Assembly (NCBI RefSeq): GCF_000284515.1
Contig: NC_017668.1
Coordinates: 3,472,001-3,536,000, forward strand
Direction of reading: 5' to 3'
Source: Halobacillus halophilus DSM 2266
Lineage (GTDB): Bacteria; Bacillota; Bacilli; Bacillales; Halobacillaceae
Length of the DNA: 64,000 nucleotides
Position numbers and translations under genes: made by a program. The notes beneath the pieces were generated by a model, which worked only from the letters and a program-made list of their open reading frames with translations, was not told the DNA's origin and made no database searches. Below, piece after piece: positions 25,310 through 32,500 of the stretch (positions are counted from its first letter, which is position 1; every line of letters begins with the position of its first letter).

Positions 25310-26169
25310 TACATCTCAACCTCCCGTTTCTTGTTGTAATACACTTGGGTTAATGCAACGACGGCCACAATTAAGAAGAAAATAACCGCCTTTGCCTGCG
25401 CATAGGCCATTTGATTGTCAGAGAACGCCGTACGGACAATTTCCATGGACACCATTTGTGTCGAGTTAAAAGGTCCGCCGTTCGTGAGTGACAAGTTCTG
25501 ATCATAAATCTTAAAGGACATAGACAGCGTTAAGAACATGCTGATCGTGAAAGCTGGAGCAACAAGCGGAAACGTAATGTTTTTGAATCGCTGGAAACTG
25601 CTCGCGCCATCGATTTTAGCCGCTTCGATTAAGTCTTTAGGAATGTTCTCAAGATAAGCAATGTAGATGATCATGATGTACCCGGCCATCTGCCAGGCTG
25701 TTAAAATGACCAGACCCCAGAAACCTGTATTTGTCGTGGATAGCCAGCCATTCAAACCTTCAATACCCGTTAAGTTTGCTATGTCGCCAAACACACTAAT
25801 GAAGATAAACTGCCAAATAAAACCTAGAATCAATCCACCAATCAGGTTCGGCATAAAGAATACGGTACGCAATAAATTATTGGACTTAATGTTACGTGTC
25901 ACAATCAAAGCCAGTGCCATTCCAAAAACATTGAGAAGAATAACCGTGACGACAGCAAATTTGATTGTAAACCAAATCGACTGCATGAACTCGTCTTCCT
26001 GGAACAAATTAATGTAGTTTTGGAATCCTAAGAATTCCGTAGCTGTAAGTCCATTCCAGTTTGTGAATGAATAAATAAAACCATAGATGAACGGAATAAC
26101 GACAACAATTCCCAACCCGAGGATCACGGGAGTTAAGAATAACCAAAAGGCAAGACTGCGGTTTTTCAT
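25309..26169 (-). CDS. Sugar ABC transporter permease, MalF type
   Basis: 286 aa from the ATG at 26169, which has GGAGGAGG 5 bases upstream; the in-frame TTG at 26184 lies in that ribosome site. Six membrane segments, EAA loop EAAKIDGASSFQRFKNITFP. First membrane subunit of the importer. No ATPase gene is in the operon, so it must share one encoded elsewhere. Confidence 0.93.
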   Translation of the reverse strand: MKNRSLAFWLFLTPVILGLGIVVVIPFIYGFIYSFTNWNGLTATEFLGFQNYINLFQEDEFMQSIWFTIKFAVVTVILLNVFGMALALIVTRNIKSNNLLRTVFFMPNLIGGLILGFIWQFIFISVFGDIANLTGIEGLNGWLSTTNTGFWGLVILTAWQMAGYIMIIYIAYLENIPKDLIEAAKIDGASSFQRFKNITFPLVAPAFTISMFLTLSMSFKIYDQNLSLTNGGPFNSTQMVSMEIVRTAFSDNQMAYAQAKAVIFFLIVAVVALTQVYYNKKREVEM

Positions 26170-26225
26170 GTAAACCTCCTCCAATACTTTACACGTGCAC
26201 TTTTATGTAAAAAGTCCGTGGTTTA

Positions 26226-26242
26226 TCGATATGATATCGATT
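26226..26242. promoter_or_regulatory. 17-bp perfect palindrome between importer genes
   Basis: ATCGATATGATATCGAT is symmetric about one G. It lies 57 bp upstream of the MalF-type start. It could be a protein-binding site or a small hairpin; nothing assigns it. Confidence 0.35.
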
Positions 26243-26263
26243 TCATAATCTGATAAAATAAAC

Positions 26264-26356
26264 ATCTCTCCTATTAGACTACCTATACGTCTAAATATCC
26301 TAATAGAGGAGATATTTATATGTACCGGCAGGATCGTATAGAAGCGATCCTGCCGG
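26264..26356 (-). terminator. Two intra-operon hairpins after the binding-protein gene
   Basis: A perfect 12-bp stem (26325-26336 / 26345-26356, CCGGCAGGATCG) lies just after the binding-protein stop; a second, imperfect stem pairs 26264-26277 with 26300-26313. The strong stem has no T-run on the minus strand, so it fits an mRNA-protecting stem or leaky stop that raises binding protein over permease. Confidence 0.7.
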
Positions 26357-26371
26357 CTGCTTAGTTAATGA

Positions 26372-27682
26372 CTACTGACGAGCATCTTCCCAGGCTTTCG
26401 TTGCCTGCTGTTCAACTTCTTCCCAAGTAATGTCACCTGCGATGTATTCCTGCATAGCTACACCAAGAGCATCTTCTGTCCAAGCTGTTGGAGCACCAAG
26501 GAAGACCCAGCCCAGTGTATTTCCTTCTTTCGCATAGTTATAGATTTCCTGAGAAATCGGATCCGCAATTTCCTGATCTTCATAACCTTCATATGCCGGA
26601 ATAAACTTGAATTCTTCTGTTACGAACTTCTTACCTGTTTCAGAAGTGTACATCCAGTCTAAGAAATCTTTACTTGCCTGCACGACTTCCTCTTCAGACT
26701 CTTTATTTACTACCCAGTAGTTAGGAACGCCAACTGGAATACTTCCTTCATATCCTTCTACAGGAATCGGAAGAAGTCCAACGTTGTTTTGAGCGAACTC
26801 TTCATCCATGGAGGCAATGGTGTTATACACCCAGTTCCCCTGTTGAATCATCGCTACATTCCCAAGTGAGAAATGCTCCTCAACCTGTTGAGAATAGTCA
26901 AGGCTTAAGGTTGGTTGAATAGAATTATCATTTTGCAAGTCTGTGAATTGCTTCATTTGGTCACCCATAGCGAATTCCACCGTCTCAGCTTCATAAGCTT
27001 CCATCACATCATGGTTGAACTCATCTGCAAGATAAGCATTAGCCAAGTGGTTACCCATTACCCATTTCTCTTTGGCAGGGAATGCAAATGGCGCTTCAAT
27101 ACCCAGCTCGTCCTTTTTACTTTCAAGAGTTTCTACTGCTGCTTCTAAATCATCCATTGTTTTAATATCATCTGGATTGATTCCTGCTTCTTCAAAAACT
27201 TTCTTGTTATATAGAAGGCCATAACCTTCCTGGTTGAATGGAAGTCCAAGCACCTGGTCATTCCGCTTAACACTTGACAGGGTACCTTCAAGAGCAGCAC
27301 CTGCAGCATCTGTATCAGATAAATCCGCTAAATATTTCTCATATTCATCTACATCTGTCGGACCGCCAACGTTAAAGATATCTGGTTCTTCACCTGAAGA
27401 GAAGGAAGTTTTCAGTGACGCACCATAATCGTTTCCTCCGCCAACCGTTTTAACATTAATATTCACGTCAGGATTTTCTTCTTCATACATGGAAACCAGT
27501 TCTTCAAACTGATCTTTAAATTCAACTTTAAATTGGAAAACATCCACCGTTACCGCATCTCCAGAAGCTTCCTCCCCTGAATCTCCACCGCTGTCGCCTG
27601 AGGAGAAGGAGCAGCCTGTTAATGCGATACTAGAAGCTAGAAGTGCAGTAGCAATACCCGAGTAAAATTTTATACCTTTCAT
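26372..27682 (-). CDS. Sugar ABC transporter substrate-binding lipoprotein
   Basis: 436 aa from the ATG at 27682 (GGGGTGG 4-5 bases upstream); the frame runs open to 27757 but has no ribosome site there. Lipoprotein signal with ALTGC lipobox, a Gly/Ser/Asp-rich linker, then a family-1 binding fold (TVDVFQFKVEFKDQFEELVS; DIFNVGGPTDVDEY). Head gene of the LacI-cluster operon. A cre-like site and two LacI-type operators lie upstream. Confidence 0.93.
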   Translation of the reverse strand: MKGIKFYSGIATALLASSIALTGCSFSSGDSGGDSGEEASGDAVTVDVFQFKVEFKDQFEELVSMYEEENPDVNINVKTVGGGNDYGASLKTSFSSGEEPDIFNVGGPTDVDEYEKYLADLSDTDAAGAALEGTLSSVKRNDQVLGLPFNQEGYGLLYNKKVFEEAGINPDDIKTMDDLEAAVETLESKKDELGIEAPFAFPAKEKWVMGNHLANAYLADEFNHDVMEAYEAETVEFAMGDQMKQFTDLQNDNSIQPTLSLDYSQQVEEHFSLGNVAMIQQGNWVYNTIASMDEEFAQNNVGLLPIPVEGYEGSIPVGVPNYWVVNKESEEEVVQASKDFLDWMYTSETGKKFVTEEFKFIPAYEGYEDQEIADPISQEIYNYAKEGNTLGWVFLGAPTAWTEDALGVAMQEYIAGDITWEEVEQQATKAWEDARQ

Positions 27683-27709
27683 TTTTCCACCCCTATTTTT
27701 CCGAATTAT

Positions 27710-27723
27710 TGAATCCGCTTTCA
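27710..27723. promoter_or_regulatory. cre-like (CcpA) site
   Basis: TGAATCCGCTTTCA differs from the consensus TGWNANCGNTNWCA at one position. It lies 28 bp upstream of the binding-protein start and overlaps the proposed promoter spacer. Confidence 0.5.
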
Positions 27724-27774
27724 ATACGTGACAAAAAAATAATTGACCTTGCCACACCCTAACTATGAGGAGCG

Positions 27775-27788
27775 TGCATACGTTTGCA
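27775..27788. promoter_or_regulatory. LacI-family operator, proximal
   Basis: TGCATACGTTTGCA has the central CG of LacI/CcpA-family operators and is within an extended symmetric context GTGCATACGTTTGCAC. It matches the distal site in 13 of 14 positions. Confidence 0.65.
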
Positions 27789-27867
27789 CTTTTGTTATGT
27801 AAAAAAACTCATCTACCAGATTAAAATCTCCTAATTCAATGAGTTTTTTTACCAATGAGCAATTTTG

Positions 27868-27881
27868 TGAATACGTTTGCA
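27868..27881. promoter_or_regulatory. LacI-family operator, distal
   Basis: TGAATACGTTTGCA inside TTTTGTG...CACAAAA. It lies 93 bp (about nine helical turns) from the proximal operator, which would allow looping by a tetrameric or paired repressor. Confidence 0.6.
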
Positions 27882-27960
27882 CAAAATTCAATAACTCTTA
27901 AGTTAAGTAAATCGTAACATGGTCATTTTATAAACACAACAAATAATTTTTAAAAAATTC

Positions 27961-27988
27961 TCCAAATTGGAAGCGATACCAATTTGGA
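27961..27988. promoter_or_regulatory. Perfect interrupted palindrome
   Basis: TCCAAATTGG and CCAATTTGGA flank the 8-base centre AAGCGATA. TTGACA follows at once (27990-27995). Could be an operator for a plus-strand transcript, but no good -10 follows at 17 bp. Confidence 0.35.
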
Positions 27989-28243
27989 TTTGACAAGCAC
28001 TTATGTGACTTAAACGAAAAAGAGGTTATTAACCTTGCATTCTACGAGGCTTAAAACCGCTTTTTTATAAAAGAGGTTTATGGCCAGGCTTAGTAACGAA
28101 CTCAGTCGAAAAATGATTTAGATCAATGAGATCGTCTATCTCTTGAATACTTATTTTTCGAAAGACTAAAACACCCATTGTAAATGATTCTAGCATCATG
28201 ATTTCAGGGTGGTTCTCATAAACTAAAACAGCGGGGTGAGCTT

Positions 28244-28669
28244 ATGAATAATAAGAACGGAAAATTAAACTGGAATGCTTTTTCTGAAAATGTTGAGAAA
28301 GTTCTGGGTGAAGATTTTTGGAACGATATGCACCATGTCATTCCGAAGAGAGGGCCTTCTTATGATTATTATGAGACTGAGAAAGAAGGCGTTATTATTG
28401 TAGATCTCCCCGGTTATCATTCCAATGATCCACTTCACTTATCCCAGGAGGGTACTCAATTAATTATTAAGGGGCAAATCTCCTATCCGTATCCGGTTCC
28501 TGAAGAAAGATTACTACACAGTGAAAGATTGAAGGGTGAATTCAAGCGAGTCATCCCCGTCCCCTTTCATTTCACGTATGAAGACGTGCAAACGTCCTAC
28601 AAAGACGGGGTTGTGCTTATCAAAATTACAAAGAACTCTTCGGCAAATGAAATAGAAATCCAGTTTTAA
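28244..28669 (+). CDS. Hsp20/alpha-crystallin-like protein (spore-coat CotM/CotP type)
   Basis: 141 aa. The C-terminal half has the alpha-crystallin core: VIIVDLPGYHSNDPLHLSQE, then GEFKRVIPVPFHFTYEDVQT and YKDGVVLIKITKN, the usual A-x-x-x-n-G-v-L strand pattern. GGGGTGAG precedes the ATG. CATAAACTA upstream (28217-28225) resembles the SigK -10 consensus CATAnnnTA but sits very near the ribosome site. It ends 4 bp inside the convergent Hsp20-like gene. The cluster context suggests a spore coat or inner coat role. Confidence 0.75.
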   Translation: MNNKNGKLNWNAFSENVEKVLGEDFWNDMHHVIPKRGPSYDYYETEKEGVIIVDLPGYHSNDPLHLSQEGTQLIIKGQISYPYPVPEERLLHSERLKGEFKRVIPVPFHFTYEDVQTSYKDGVVLIKITKNSSANEIEIQF

Positions 28670-29130
28670 TAAAAAACGTGGATTTCTTTTTCATAATCCT
28701 CTCTCTTTTTATGGAGACGTACTTCAATCATCCCATCGCTGTATTGAGCGGATATATTTCGCCGGCTGGGCTGTCCGGGCAAAGGAATCGTTTTTTTACC
28801 ATCCCCGATGCCTCCCACATATAATTTACAGTTACCAAGAGTAAGACGCAGTGCATCCATATCTGTTTCTTTGGGCAGTCGAATTTGAACAATATAATAA
28901 AGCATTAACTCTACTACCTCATAATCAAAACCTGTGTGTTCCTTGGGATCAGAGGTCGAATGAGGCGAATTAAACATATGCTGGGTTGGTTTAAGGGCAT
29001 CTTCAATCGATTGCTGCACATATTTATTGATATTTGCCATATCAAACATTGAATTTGAAAAAGGGAGTCCCGGCTTGCCGTCCTTTTGATCACGGTCCGA
29101 TTGATTGAACCACTTCATAAACTCTTTCAT
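28666..29130 (-). CDS. Diverged Hsp20-like protein
   Basis: 154 aa. An N-terminal helical part (MKEFMKWFNQSDRDQKDGKP) is followed by a degenerate alpha-crystallin domain: YYIVQIRLPKETDMDALRLT, KTIPLPGQPSRRNISAQYSD and GMIEVRLHKK. AAGGAT lies before the ATG. Convergent with the preceding gene with a 4-bp overlap and divergent from the small-paralogue genes. Confidence 0.65.
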   Translation of the reverse strand: MKEFMKWFNQSDRDQKDGKPGLPFSNSMFDMANINKYVQQSIEDALKPTQHMFNSPHSTSDPKEHTGFDYEVVELMLYYIVQIRLPKETDMDALRLTLGNCKLYVGGIGDGKKTIPLPGQPSRRNISAQYSDGMIEVRLHKKREDYEKEIHVFY

Positions 29131-29146
29131 GCTTACAAAATCCTTT

Positions 29147-29155
29147 CATACCTTA
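29147..29155 (+). promoter_or_regulatory. SigK-like -10 element
   Basis: CATACCTTA matches the SigK -10 consensus CATAnnnTA, 20 bp before the start of the first plus-strand paralogue. No clear -35 AC at the right distance, so this is suggestive only. Confidence 0.3.
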
Positions 29156-29174
29156 ATGACAGGAGGTGGATACT

Positions 29175-29375
29175 ATGACTCGTATATCTTTTCATAACCT
29201 CAACATTGATCAAGTCTCCAACTCTTCAGGAATTTACTCTGGTACGAATGTTCAGTCCAGGTTCTCTGCTTATCACCAGAAAAATGAAGGCAGCGGAATG
29301 ATTATAGGAAATAAAAATGTCCTGCAGCAGAACAGACATCTCATTATTAAAAAGCCAAATCCTCAGGGAGAGTAG
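29175..29375 (+). CDS. Small GerP-cluster-like protein, paralogue 1
   Basis: 66 aa from the ATG at 29175 with AGGAGG 8 bases upstream. Pattern: ISFHNLNIDQVSNSSGIYSG, then SAYHQKNEGSGMIIGNKNVL. The layout (I-x-[VI]-x-x-[VI] strand, SSGI..G.N.Q, [AS]-[YH]-x-K-N, G-x-G-x-[IV]-x-G-x-x-N) is shared with three more proteins of this cluster. Distantly reminiscent of GerPA/GerPF-type spore proteins; homology not proven. Confidence 0.7.
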   Translation: MTRISFHNLNIDQVSNSSGIYSGTNVQSRFSAYHQKNEGSGMIIGNKNVLQQNRHLIIKKPNPQGE

Positions 29376-29380
29376 CTGTC

Positions 29381-29701
29381 ATGTTTTTTGGCAGACGAAA
29401 CAAACCACCTCAAGATACCGAACATCTCTACAAAGAGATCTTAAAACTCCAGAAAGCCATATTGGAAAATCAGGGTAAAACTGTAGAGTACCATTTTCAT
29501 TTTGACAAAGTGGATATCCACGACCCTAAACTGGAGCAGTTAAGCTTTCAACTGGACCATCTAGATATCGAAGATTTAAGTGGGGCTTTAAATCTAGGCA
29601 ATAACTTTGGCGTTCATGTGAAACCATCTTACAAAGAAAAACCTAAATTGGAAAAAACAAAAGATGGTTTAAAATTTACATTCAAAGAAAAGGAGGAGTA
29701 A
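29381..29701 (+). CDS. GerPC-like protein
   Basis: 106 aa. An N-terminal coiled-coil region (DTEHLYKEILKLQKAILENQ) is followed by repeated beta-type segments VEYHFHFDKVDIHDPKLEQL and FQLDHLDIEDLSGALNLGNN. GerPC proteins have the same layout, a coiled coil then a segment ending in LEGTLNIG-like sequence. It sits between two members of the small-paralogue family with 5-bp and 1-bp gaps, as one operon. In Bacillus, GerP proteins make the spore coat permeable to germinants. Confidence 0.55.
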   Translation: MFFGRRNKPPQDTEHLYKEILKLQKAILENQGKTVEYHFHFDKVDIHDPKLEQLSFQLDHLDIEDLSGALNLGNNFGVHVKPSYKEKPKLEKTKDGLKFTFKEKEE

Positions 29702-29702
29702 C

Positions 29703-29999
29703 TTGAACTTTCTTTCTCCTAATTTCTTCATTCGCAATATTCATATTGGAACAGTAGAAGACGCTTCGTGTGTCAATCTCGGAAATAATGCCCCCAGCGG
29801 GTTTGAAAGCCACAAAAAACATAACCAGGGATTTGGCAATGTTTATGGTGACGGGAATTCTCTCAAAGGCTTGCGTTCGATCTTAAGTGATTCAGCGATT
29901 CTTGATATGATGGTGAACAGCAAAGATCAAGAAGTACCGGAATGGATTCAAACGATGGTAAAGAATGAGATGGAAAAGGATATTCACGCGTCCTCATAG
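29703..29999 (+). CDS. Small GerP-cluster-like protein, paralogue 2
   Basis: 98 aa, TTG start at 29703 with AAAGGAGGAG just upstream. The first 55 residues follow the family pattern (FFIRNIHIGTVEDASCVNLG; SHKKHNQGFGNVYGDGNSL); a C-terminal extension of about 40 residues is predicted helical (VPEWIQTMVKNEMEKDI). It overlaps the convergent paralogue 3 by 16 bp. Confidence 0.68.
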   Translation: MNFLSPNFFIRNIHIGTVEDASCVNLGNNAPSGFESHKKHNQGFGNVYGDGNSLKGLRSILSDSAILDMMVNSKDQEVPEWIQTMVKNEMEKDIHASS

Positions 30000-30232
30000 C
30001 CTTTTCCATGGGAATTCTTTATCGTTTCTTTTTTAATAGGCATATCCACCATATCTTCATCATGGATTACATTGATATTCTGGTGCACCACGTTACCGTT
30101 TCCAACAATGGTACCTAAAGCCGAATTTTCTTTTTTATGAGCAGACCAGTTGTTTTGACTATTAGGACCCACGAAAATTCCAGAACTCATTTTAATCTGA
30201 TTAACGTTAATGCAATCGAATTGTATCTCCAT
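29984..30232 (-). CDS. Small GerP-cluster-like protein, paralogue 3
   Basis: 82 aa. IQFDCINVNQIKMSSGIFVG, then SAHKKENSALGTIVGNGNVV and the tail VIHDEDMVDMPI. The tail resembles the D-x-D-x-x-D-x-P-I ending of GerPA/GerPF proteins. GGGGCTGG precedes the ATG. Second gene of a minus-strand group with paralogue 4. Confidence 0.7.
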   Translation of the reverse strand: MEIQFDCINVNQIKMSSGIFVGPNSQNNWSAHKKENSALGTIVGNGNVVHQNINVIHDEDMVDMPIKKETIKNSHGKGYEDA

Positions 30233-30244
30233 CGAACCAGCCCC

Positions 30245-30490
30245 TTAGTATTGAACGTTAGGCTGCGGGTTGTTAACAGTCGGGTTGTTAAGCGGCAGAT
30301 CTACAAAATCATTATCGAATACTGTATTCACGTTGTTGGTCGCAATCATGAACCCTACAGGGACGCCGGCAGCGTTATTGTTTTTTCCCTGCCAGGTCCA
30401 GTCGGGCTGATTGTTCTGCCCAGTGGAAATGGTCGAGTTATCATTAAGTGCATTAACTGCAATCTGGTTAAATACTACGGAAACAGGCAT
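30245..30490 (-). CDS. Small GerP-cluster-like protein, paralogue 4
   Basis: 81 aa. VVFNQIAVNALNDNSTISTG, then QGKNNNAAGVPVGFMIATNN and VFDNDFVDLPL. The D-N-D-F-V-D-L-P tail matches paralogue 3. GAGGTGAGGTG lies before the ATG. Gap of 12 bp to paralogue 3, so co-transcribed. Confidence 0.68.
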   Translation of the reverse strand: MPVSVVFNQIAVNALNDNSTISTGQNNQPDWTWQGKNNNAAGVPVGFMIATNNVNTVFDNDFVDLPLNNPTVNNPQPNVQY

Positions 30491-30550
30491 TTATTTCACC
30501 TCACCTCATTGTTAAAATATCCTATTCCAGGCCGCAGGGGAACGTGTCAG

Positions 30551-30751
30551 TCACCCAGGTGTTTGATTACCCCCAGCGGCTCCTTTCTCTCCTTTCCACC
30601 TATCCTCATAGCAATCTATACACAATTGGATATGGACTTTCCAATCGTCTTCCGGTATGACCAGGTCATCCTCACTTACTTCCCTTTGACAATTCCAGCA
30701 GATTTTATTTCTTCGATTTATGTCGCGGAGGAACTCGTCGAATCTCCCCAT
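30551..30751 (-). CDS. Small zinc-ribbon-like protein
   Basis: 66 aa. Two CxxC knuckles, CWNC (about 18-21) and CIDC (about 43-46), in a basic/acidic context (GRFDEFLRDINRRNKI; DDWKVHIQL). Likely binds one zinc ion. GGGGAG precedes the ATG. Probably first gene of the minus-strand group of the cluster. Confidence 0.6.
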   Translation of the reverse strand: MGRFDEFLRDINRRNKICWNCQREVSEDDLVIPEDDWKVHIQLCIDCYEDRWKGEKGAAGGNQTPG

Positions 30752-30821
30752 GTGTTTCTCCCCTTTTCCATGTTTTGATATCTTAAGTGTTGTTATTTTT
30801 TATAAAGATTTTTCGCCGTAT

Positions 30822-30837
30822 AGTCGAATACTCGACT
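30822..30837. promoter_or_regulatory. Small palindrome AGTCGA-atac-TCGACT region
   Basis: Perfect 6-bp arms around 4 bases, 71 bp upstream of the zinc-ribbon gene. Function unknown. The remaining gap to 31045 holds a weak GAATTGA/TCAATTTTTT stem near 30927-30955 and no gene. Confidence 0.3.
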
Positions 30838-31045
30838 GTGGAGTAGGTTGGGGGTGGATCTCAATAATCAAAGTATAAGATACTGCTTACTCTTCTACTA
30901 ATGAGGAAGTTATTATCTTTAAAAGGAATTGAACACTGGTTATTCAATTTTTTATAAACAAATACCTGATTTTTAAAGGGGTTTTTCTCTCAAATATCTA
31001 ATGTTGTATAAAGGGAGATAATTATTTAGAAATGGGGATTTACAA

Positions 31046-31795
31046 ATGAAAACAATACCAGTTGCCGCACAAATGTACACACTAAGAGAAGAAGCTCAAA
31101 AAGACTTTGCCGGTACAGTCAGAAAAGTAGCCGATTTAGGATTTGATGCTGTAGAGTTTGCCGGGTTCGGCGGATTATCAGCAAGGGAAATTAAAAGTTT
31201 ACTTGAAGAAACAGGATTACAGGCGGCTTCCTGCCATGTTCCGCTGGAAGATTTAAAAAATAACCTGGAACAAGTCATTAACGACCAGAAAACAATCGGA
31301 AGCTCTTATATCGTCTGTCCTTACATAGATGAACGTGAGGAAGAAGATTATCAGCAGTTAATTCCTCTTTTAGATCGTCTGGGTGAACAGTGCCGTCAGG
31401 AAGGGATCACGTTGTGTTACCACAACCACGATTTTGAGTTGAAGAAGCTGTCGGATGGCCGTACAGCTCTTGAGACCATCTTCGATGATACTCAAAATGA
31501 GAACTTAAAAACGGAATTTGATATCTACTGGCTAAAAAAAGCAGGGGAACAGCCGGAGCAATGGCTAAAACGATATCAGGGCAGAAGCCCTCTTTTGCAT
31601 TTGAAGGACATGACGGTGGATGACGAATCATTTTTTGCAGAGCTCGGTACGGGTGGTGTAGACCTGGATGCTGTATTCCAAGCAGGTGAGGAAGCAGGAG
31701 TACAGTGGTGGATTATTGAGCAGGATGAGAGCCGCCGTTCTCCTTTAGAGAGCCTCGCGATCAGTATGGATTATATTAAGCAGAAATTTAAATAA
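31046..31795 (+). CDS. Sugar phosphate isomerase/epimerase, TIM barrel
   Basis: 249 aa, xylose isomerase-like barrel of the short type. VAAQMYTLREEAQKDFAGTV at the start, LGFDAVEFAGFGG, CYHNHDFE (His and Glu), LKTEFDIYWLKKAG (Asp), LLHLKDMTVDD (His), and WWIIEQDES (Glu) supply metal ligands. AAATGGGG precedes the ATG. Monocistronic with its own terminator; substrate unknown. Confidence 0.9.
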   Translation: MKTIPVAAQMYTLREEAQKDFAGTVRKVADLGFDAVEFAGFGGLSAREIKSLLEETGLQAASCHVPLEDLKNNLEQVINDQKTIGSSYIVCPYIDEREEEDYQQLIPLLDRLGEQCRQEGITLCYHNHDFELKKLSDGRTALETIFDDTQNENLKTEFDIYWLKKAGEQPEQWLKRYQGRSPLLHLKDMTVDDESFFAELGTGGVDLDAVFQAGEEAGVQWWIIEQDESRRSPLESLAISMDYIKQKFK

Positions 31796-31798
31796 AAA

Positions 31799-31836
31799 TA
31801 AGGCGCAGGCTTTTAAAAAAAAGTCTGCGCCTTTTC
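31799..31836 (+). terminator. Terminator after the isomerase
   Basis: AAGGCGCAG / CTGCGCCTT stem with TTTT. Confidence 0.85.
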
Positions 31837-31845
31837 TCGGTATGC

Positions 31846-31880
31846 AAAAAAGCCTGGGTTCACTTGTGGAACCAGGCCTG
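31846..31880 (-). terminator. Terminator after sinR
   Basis: GCCTGGgTTC / GGAACCAGGC stem; on the minus strand it ends in TTTTTT. Confidence 0.82.
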
Positions 31881-31881
31881 A

Positions 31882-32211
31882 TTATTTACTTTGATGGATC
31901 TTCCATTTATTAAATTCCAGATATTCGCGAAATTGGTCTTTAGACACTCCTGAGTTCATTGCTTCATGAACGAGTTCCAGCCAGTCATCATCCAGCGTTT
32001 CATCTTTTGCATCTGATTCTCCATGGAGAAGAAAATTAATAGAGACATCCAATTCTTTTGATATTTTTTCTAAGAATTGAATCGATGGATTGGTCTGGAT
32101 ATTACGTTCAATGGAGCTCAGGTACGACTTTGCAACCCCAGCTCTCTCAGCTAATTCAGACAGCGACATATGACGGGCTTTGCGAATTTGTTTGATGCGT
32201 TCACCGATCAT
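31882..32211 (-). CDS. sinR: Biofilm/motility master regulator SinR
   Basis: 109 aa, very close to B. subtilis SinR. N-terminal HTH: MIGERIKQIRKARHMSLSEL then ERAGVAKSYLSSIERN and TNPSIQFLEKISKELDV. C-terminal tetramerisation/anti-repressor helices: WLELVHEAMNSGVSKDQFRE and YLEFNKWK. SinR represses matrix genes in Bacillus. No sinI is adjacent, unlike the B. subtilis sinIR pair, so the antagonist must lie elsewhere or be replaced. GTTCTAT upstream (32262-32268) resembles the SinR site GTTCTYT. Confidence 0.93.
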   Translation of the reverse strand: MIGERIKQIRKARHMSLSELAERAGVAKSYLSSIERNIQTNPSIQFLEKISKELDVSINFLLHGESDAKDETLDDDWLELVHEAMNSGVSKDQFREYLEFNKWKIHQSK

Positions 32212-32500
32212 ATTTTCACCTACTTTCTTACCTAGTATGAGTATAGCATATTTTATGAGTGCGTTCTATTTAAAGCACAAAAATCAGTAAGTAGACCTAT
32301 TCTTGAACATTATAACTCATTCTTTTGTATCTTATAACATAATAGTTATCCAAAATGCCTATGTAATCCATTCCTATTATATTCATCGGCTAAGAAGTCA
32401 TTTATTTAAGCTTTTTATTCCGAAATATCCGTGTTTTGAGGTGTGAGACTTTGTTCAATCAGATATAATAAAGATAAATAAAAAATAACAGGTGATTGCT

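Larger units (their letters stand above)
27683..28243. other. 561-bp divergent regulatory region
   Basis: No gene. It holds the cre-like site, two LacI-type operators 93 bp apart, an A/T hairpin between them (27801-27812 / 27839-27850, AAAAAAACTCAT), a perfect interrupted palindrome at 27961-27988, and a terminator-like stem near 28019-28069 (AAAAAGAGGTT / AACCGCTTTTT). A TTGTCA / AATAAT pair on the minus strand near 27736-27705 may be the importer promoter, with the cre site in its spacer. Confidence 0.6.

Noticed and set aside
27990-28018. SigA promoter and small RNA ending at the stem near 28069
   Set aside because: TTGACA is good, but no -10 sequence stands 16-18 bp away and the transcript would be only about 50 bases.
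30898-30955. 18-codon frame in the gap before the 31046 isomerase
   Set aside because: No ribosome site.
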